This document shows, in pieces, positions 61,146 through 64,000 of a DNA stretch of 64,000 bases. The stretch is from Agreia sp. Leaf283. GTDB lineage: Bacteria; Actinomycetota; Actinomycetes; Actinomycetales; Microbacteriaceae. The stretch is taken from NCBI RefSeq assembly GCF_001422485.1, contig NZ_LMNF01000002.1, positions 507,949 through 571,948 of the forward strand. Direction: 5' to 3'. Both the position numbers and the translations under genes were made by a program. The stretch's first letter is position 1. Each line of letters starts with the position of its first letter. The notes under the pieces are model-generated. The model had not been told where the DNA came from, ran no database searches, and worked only from the letters and a program-made list of their open reading frames with translations.

Positions 61146-64000
61146 ATGTCGATGCACGATGAAGAGAGTGGGCGATCGGGCTTGTCTAGCCAAACGACCG
61201 GAGTGGAAAACGACGAAGGATCGTCGGAGTTCGGAGCCAACGAGTGGCTCGTCGAAGAGCTCTACGAGCAGTTCAAGGTAGATAGGAAGTCGGTCGACGA
61301 GTCGTGGTGGCCCATCCTCGAGAGCTACCACTCGACCGTCGTCTCCAAGGGTGGTGCGGCGCCGACGGCTCCCGCCGTGACAGCCGAGCAGGCTCCTCCC
61401 GCAGCGACCGAATCCGAGCAGATCGCCGAAGCATCCGGGGCCGCCACCCCGCCGACGTCACCCGTTGCGACCGTGTCGACCGAGGCGCCGTCCGGCGCAT
61501 CCGTCGCCGACCAGCGCGAGACGCAGCCCGAGGCCCGCACCACCAGCGTCCAGGCCCGCCAGGCACCCATCCCCGCGGAGGCGCCGGTCTCGGCGCCCAA
61601 GCGTGAGGCCACCCCCGAATCGGCCACCGCCGAGGAGGAGGCCGAGAAGGACACGGTCACTCCCCTGCGCGGAATGGCCAAGACCCTGGCGACCAACATG
61701 GACGCCAGCCTCACCGTGCCGACGGCCACCAGCGTGCGCTCCATCCCGGCCAAGCTGCTCATCGACAACCGCATCGTGATCAACTCGAACCTCAAGCGCA
61801 GCCGCGGCGGCAAGGTGTCGTTCACCCACATCATCGGCTGGGCGCTCGTGCAGGCGATGAAGGAGTTCCGCAGCCAGAACGTCTATTACGACGAGGTCGA
61901 CGGAAAGCCCTCGGTCGTCGCCCCCGCCCACGTCGGCCTGGGCATCGCCATCGACATCCCCAAGCCCGACGGAACTCGGGCGCTCCTCGTTCCCGGCATC
62001 AAGCGCGCCGACACCATGGGCTTCAACGAGTTCCTCCACGCCTATGAGGAGCTGGTCAGCCGCGCACGCGCCAACAAGCTCACCGCCGCCGACTTCCAGG
62101 GAACGACGATCTCCCTCACCAACCCCGGCGGAATCGGCACCGTGCACTCCGTGCCGCGGCTGATGAAGGGCCAGGGCTGCATCATCGGCGCCGGCGCCCT
62201 CGAGTACCCCGCCGAGTTCCAGGGAACCAGCCCGAAGACCCTGAACGACTTGGGCATCGGCAAGATCATCACCCTCACGAGCACTTACGACCACCGTGTC
62301 ATCCAGGGCGCAGGATCGGGCGAGTACCTGCGCAAGGTGCACGAACTGCTCATCGGTGAGCGCAACTTCTACGAGAACATCTTCGCCGAGCTGCGCATCC
62401 CCTACGCTCCCATCCACTGGGCTCCCGACATCAGCGTCGACCTCTCCGACGCCGTCGACAAGACCGCCCGCGTGCAGGAGCTGATCAACGCGTTCCGCGT
62501 GCGCGGCCACCTCATGGCCGACATCGATCCGCTCGAATACCGCCAGCGCACGCACCCCGACCTCGACATCGAGAACCACGGGCTCACGCTCTGGGACCTC
62601 GACCGCGAGTTCGTGACCGGCGAGTTCGGCGCCAAGCGCAGCGCGCTCCTCCGCGACATCCTCGGTGTGCTGCGCGACTCCTACTGCCGTAAGACCGGCA
62701 TCGAGTACATGCACATCCAGGACCCTGCTCAGCGCAAGTGGATCCAGGACAAGATCGAGCGCCCCTACGCCAAGCCGGGTCACGACGAGCAGATGCGCAT
62801 CCTCGCGAAGCTCAACGAGGCCGAGGCGTTTGAGACCTTCCTGCAGACCAAGTACGTCGGCCAGAAGCGGTTCAGCCTCGAGGGTGGAGAGTCGACCATC
62901 GCCCTGCTCGACGCGGTCATCCAGGGTGCCGCCGACGAGGGCCTCGACGAGGTCGCGATCGGCATGGCCCACCGGGGCCGCCTCAACGTGCTCACGAACA
63001 TCGCGGGCAAGACCTACGGCCAGATCTTCCGCGAGTTCGAGGGCACTCAAGACCCGCGAACCGTCCAGGGCTCCGGCGACGTGAAGTACCACCTGGGAAC
63101 GGAGGGAACCTTCCACGGCAGCGACGGAACGGAGATCCCCGTCTACCTCGCGGCGAACCCGTCGCACCTCGAGGCAGCCGACGGCGTGCTCGAGGGCATC
63201 GTGCGCGCCAAGCAGGACCGCAAGGCGATCGGCACGTTCTCGACCCTTCCGATCCTGATCCACGGCGACGCGGCACTCGCGGGCCAGGGCATCGTGGTCG
63301 AGACGCTGCAGATGTCCCAGCTCCGCGGCTACCGCACGGGCGGCACGATCCACATCAACATCAACAACCAGGTGGGCTTCACGACGCCTCCTGGCGAGTC
63401 CCGCTCGTCGGTGTACTCGACCGATGTCGCCAAGACGATCCAGGCCCCCATCTTCCATGTCAATGGAGACGACCCCGAGTCGGTCGTGCGCGTCGCACAG
63501 CTCGCGTTCGAGTACCGCCAGCAGTTCCACCGCGACGTGTTCATCGACCTGATCTGCTACCGCCGCCGCGGGCACAACGAGGGAGACGACCCCTCGATGA
63601 CCCAGCCGCTCATGTACAACCTCATCGAGGCGAAGCGCAGCGTTCGTCGGCTCTACACCGAGTCGCTCGTCGGTCGCGGCGACATCACCGAGGAGGAGTA
63701 CGAGGCCGCCCACCGCGACTTCCAGGACCGCCTCGAGCGCGCCTTCGCCGAGACGCACGCAGCGCAGACCTCGTCGATCCCGATCATCACGCCCGACGGA
63801 TCGAGTGTCGCCGACCTCGAACTGCCCGACGCCCAGCAGAACAACTCGGCCTCTGCCGAGGCGTTCTCGACCGCGGTGTCCGAATCCACGATCCACCAGA
63901 TCGGCGACGCGTTCCAGAACAAGCCCGCCGGCTTCACGGTTCACCCCAAGCTGCAGCAGCTTCTGAACAAGCGCCTCGAGATGAGCCGATCGGGAGGCAT
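61146..64000 (+). CDS. kgd: Multifunctional 2-oxoglutarate metabolism enzyme Kgd (5' part)
   Basis: About 951 codons are visible before the window ends; full proteins are about 1,250 aa. Order: an N-terminal EFGANEWLVEELYEQF segment, a Pro/Ala-rich linker, an E2-like succinyltransferase domain (about 170-405, active-site DHRVIQGA near 382) and then the ThDP-dependent E1 2-oxoglutarate dehydrogenase domain (GMAHRGRLNVLTN near 607; HGDAALAGQGIVVETLQMSQL). It feeds the TCA cycle with E3. The start is uncertain: ATG at 61146 (AGG upstream), ATG at 61122 or a TTG at 61182 giving the family-like SSQTTG start. Confidence 0.95.
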   Translation, partial: MSMHDEESGRSGLSSQTTGVENDEGSSEFGANEWLVEELYEQFKVDRKSVDESWWPILESYHSTVVSKGGAAPTAPAVTAEQAPPAATESEQIAEASGAATPPTSPVATVSTEAPSGASVADQRETQPEARTTSVQARQAPIPAEAPVSAPKREATPESATAEEEAEKDTVTPLRGMAKTLATNMDASLTVPTATSVRSIPAKLLIDNRIVINSNLKRSRGGKVSFTHIIGWALVQAMKEFRSQNVYYDEVDGKPSVVAPAHVGLGIAIDIPKPDGTRALLVPGIKRADTMGFNEFLHAYEELVSRARANKLTAADFQGTTISLTNPGGIGTVHSVPRLMKGQGCIIGAGALEYPAEFQGTSPKTLNDLGIGKIITLTSTYDHRVIQGAGSGEYLRKVHELLIGERNFYENIFAELRIPYAPIHWAPDISVDLSDAVDKTARVQELINAFRVRGHLMADIDPLEYRQRTHPDLDIENHGLTLWDLDREFVTGEFGAKRSALLRDILGVLRDSYCRKTGIEYMHIQDPAQRKWIQDKIERPYAKPGHDEQMRILAKLNEAEAFETFLQTKYVGQKRFSLEGGESTIALLDAVIQGAADEGLDEVAIGMAHRGRLNVLTNIAGKTYGQIFREFEGTQDPRTVQGSGDVKYHLGTEGTFHGSDGTEIPVYLAANPSHLEAADGVLEGIVRAKQDRKAIGTFSTLPILIHGDAALAGQGIVVETLQMSQLRGYRTGGTIHININNQVGFTTPPGESRSSVYSTDVAKTIQAPIFHVNGDDPESVVRVAQLAFEYRQQFHRDVFIDLICYRRRGHNEGDDPSMTQPLMYNLIEAKRSVRRLYTESLVGRGDITEEEYEAAHRDFQDRLERAFAETHAAQTSSIPIITPDGSSVADLELPDAQQNNSASAEAFSTAVSESTIHQIGDAFQNKPAGFTVHPKLQQLLNKRLEMSRSGG

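Noticed and set aside
61458-63944. An 828-codon open frame on the minus strand
   Set aside because: It is antisense to kgd, whose protein is unmistakable. The antisense product resembles no family and mirrors kgd codon use.

Overview
The window is chromosomal DNA from a high-GC actinobacterium, most likely a member of the Microbacteriaceae (family placement is inference). The evidence is the Rho factor with a long disordered insertion, the fused 2-oxoglutarate metabolism enzyme Kgd, a GuaB1-type GMP reductase, frequent GTG starts, GTGA/ATGA gene overlaps, and the conserved order argS-lysA-hom-thrC-thrB-rho-prfA-prmC-tsaC-wecA-atpI-atpB-atpE-atpF. There are no insertion sequences, phage genes or CRISPR arrays, and no gene-free stretch exceeds about 215 bp.

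Positions 1-19452 lie on the minus strand. Reading leftwards from 19452 they hold a transglutaminase-like protein, argS, an LmeA-like protein, a beta-propeller protein, the aspartate-family genes lysA-hom-thrC-thrB, rho, prfA-prmC, a small PLDc_N protein, an acyltransferase, tsaC, a WecA-like transferase and the start of the ATP synthase operon. A tRNA-Arg(CCG) at 19553-19624 marks the change of strand and is followed by a 16-bp tandem repeat.

Positions 19741-35721 are mostly on the plus strand: a Pr6Pr membrane protein, pyruvate:quinone oxidoreductase PoxB, an OhrR-like regulator, a class I amidotransferase (minus), a TPM/PspA pair, a chain of overlapping genes (arginase-like, crotonase, disulfide reductase-like, HExxH protein, SDR), a beta-phosphoglucomutase/GH65 phosphorylase pair behind a LacI-type operator, and an Eis-like acetyltransferase.

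Positions 35718-46959 alternate strands: a lone SIP domain under an iron box, amidase and DinB proteins sharing a palindromic divergent promoter, GNAT, uracil-DNA glycosylase, an S51-like peptidase, a phosphoribosyltransferase, MFS, SDR and acyltransferase genes, then metY and metX for homocysteine synthesis. These two draw on the homoserine made by the hom locus about 31 kb away.

Positions 46960-64000 hold an unexplained minus-strand terminator, a histidine kinase/membrane protein/response regulator trio, a thiamine-binding protein, a GT87 mannosyltransferase-like protein, YceI, NAD(P)HX dehydratase, HAD, an old yellow enzyme, a VOC-ArsR-DUF3052-like operon with an operator inside its promoter, two CNNM/CorC proteins, GMP reductase guaB1, and kgd running off the right edge. 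The most investigable items are the orphan terminator at 46989-47029 with its implied antisense RNA, the palindromic bidirectional promoter at 37639-37654, the operator-in-promoter at 55425-55454, and the iron-box-controlled lone SIP domain.
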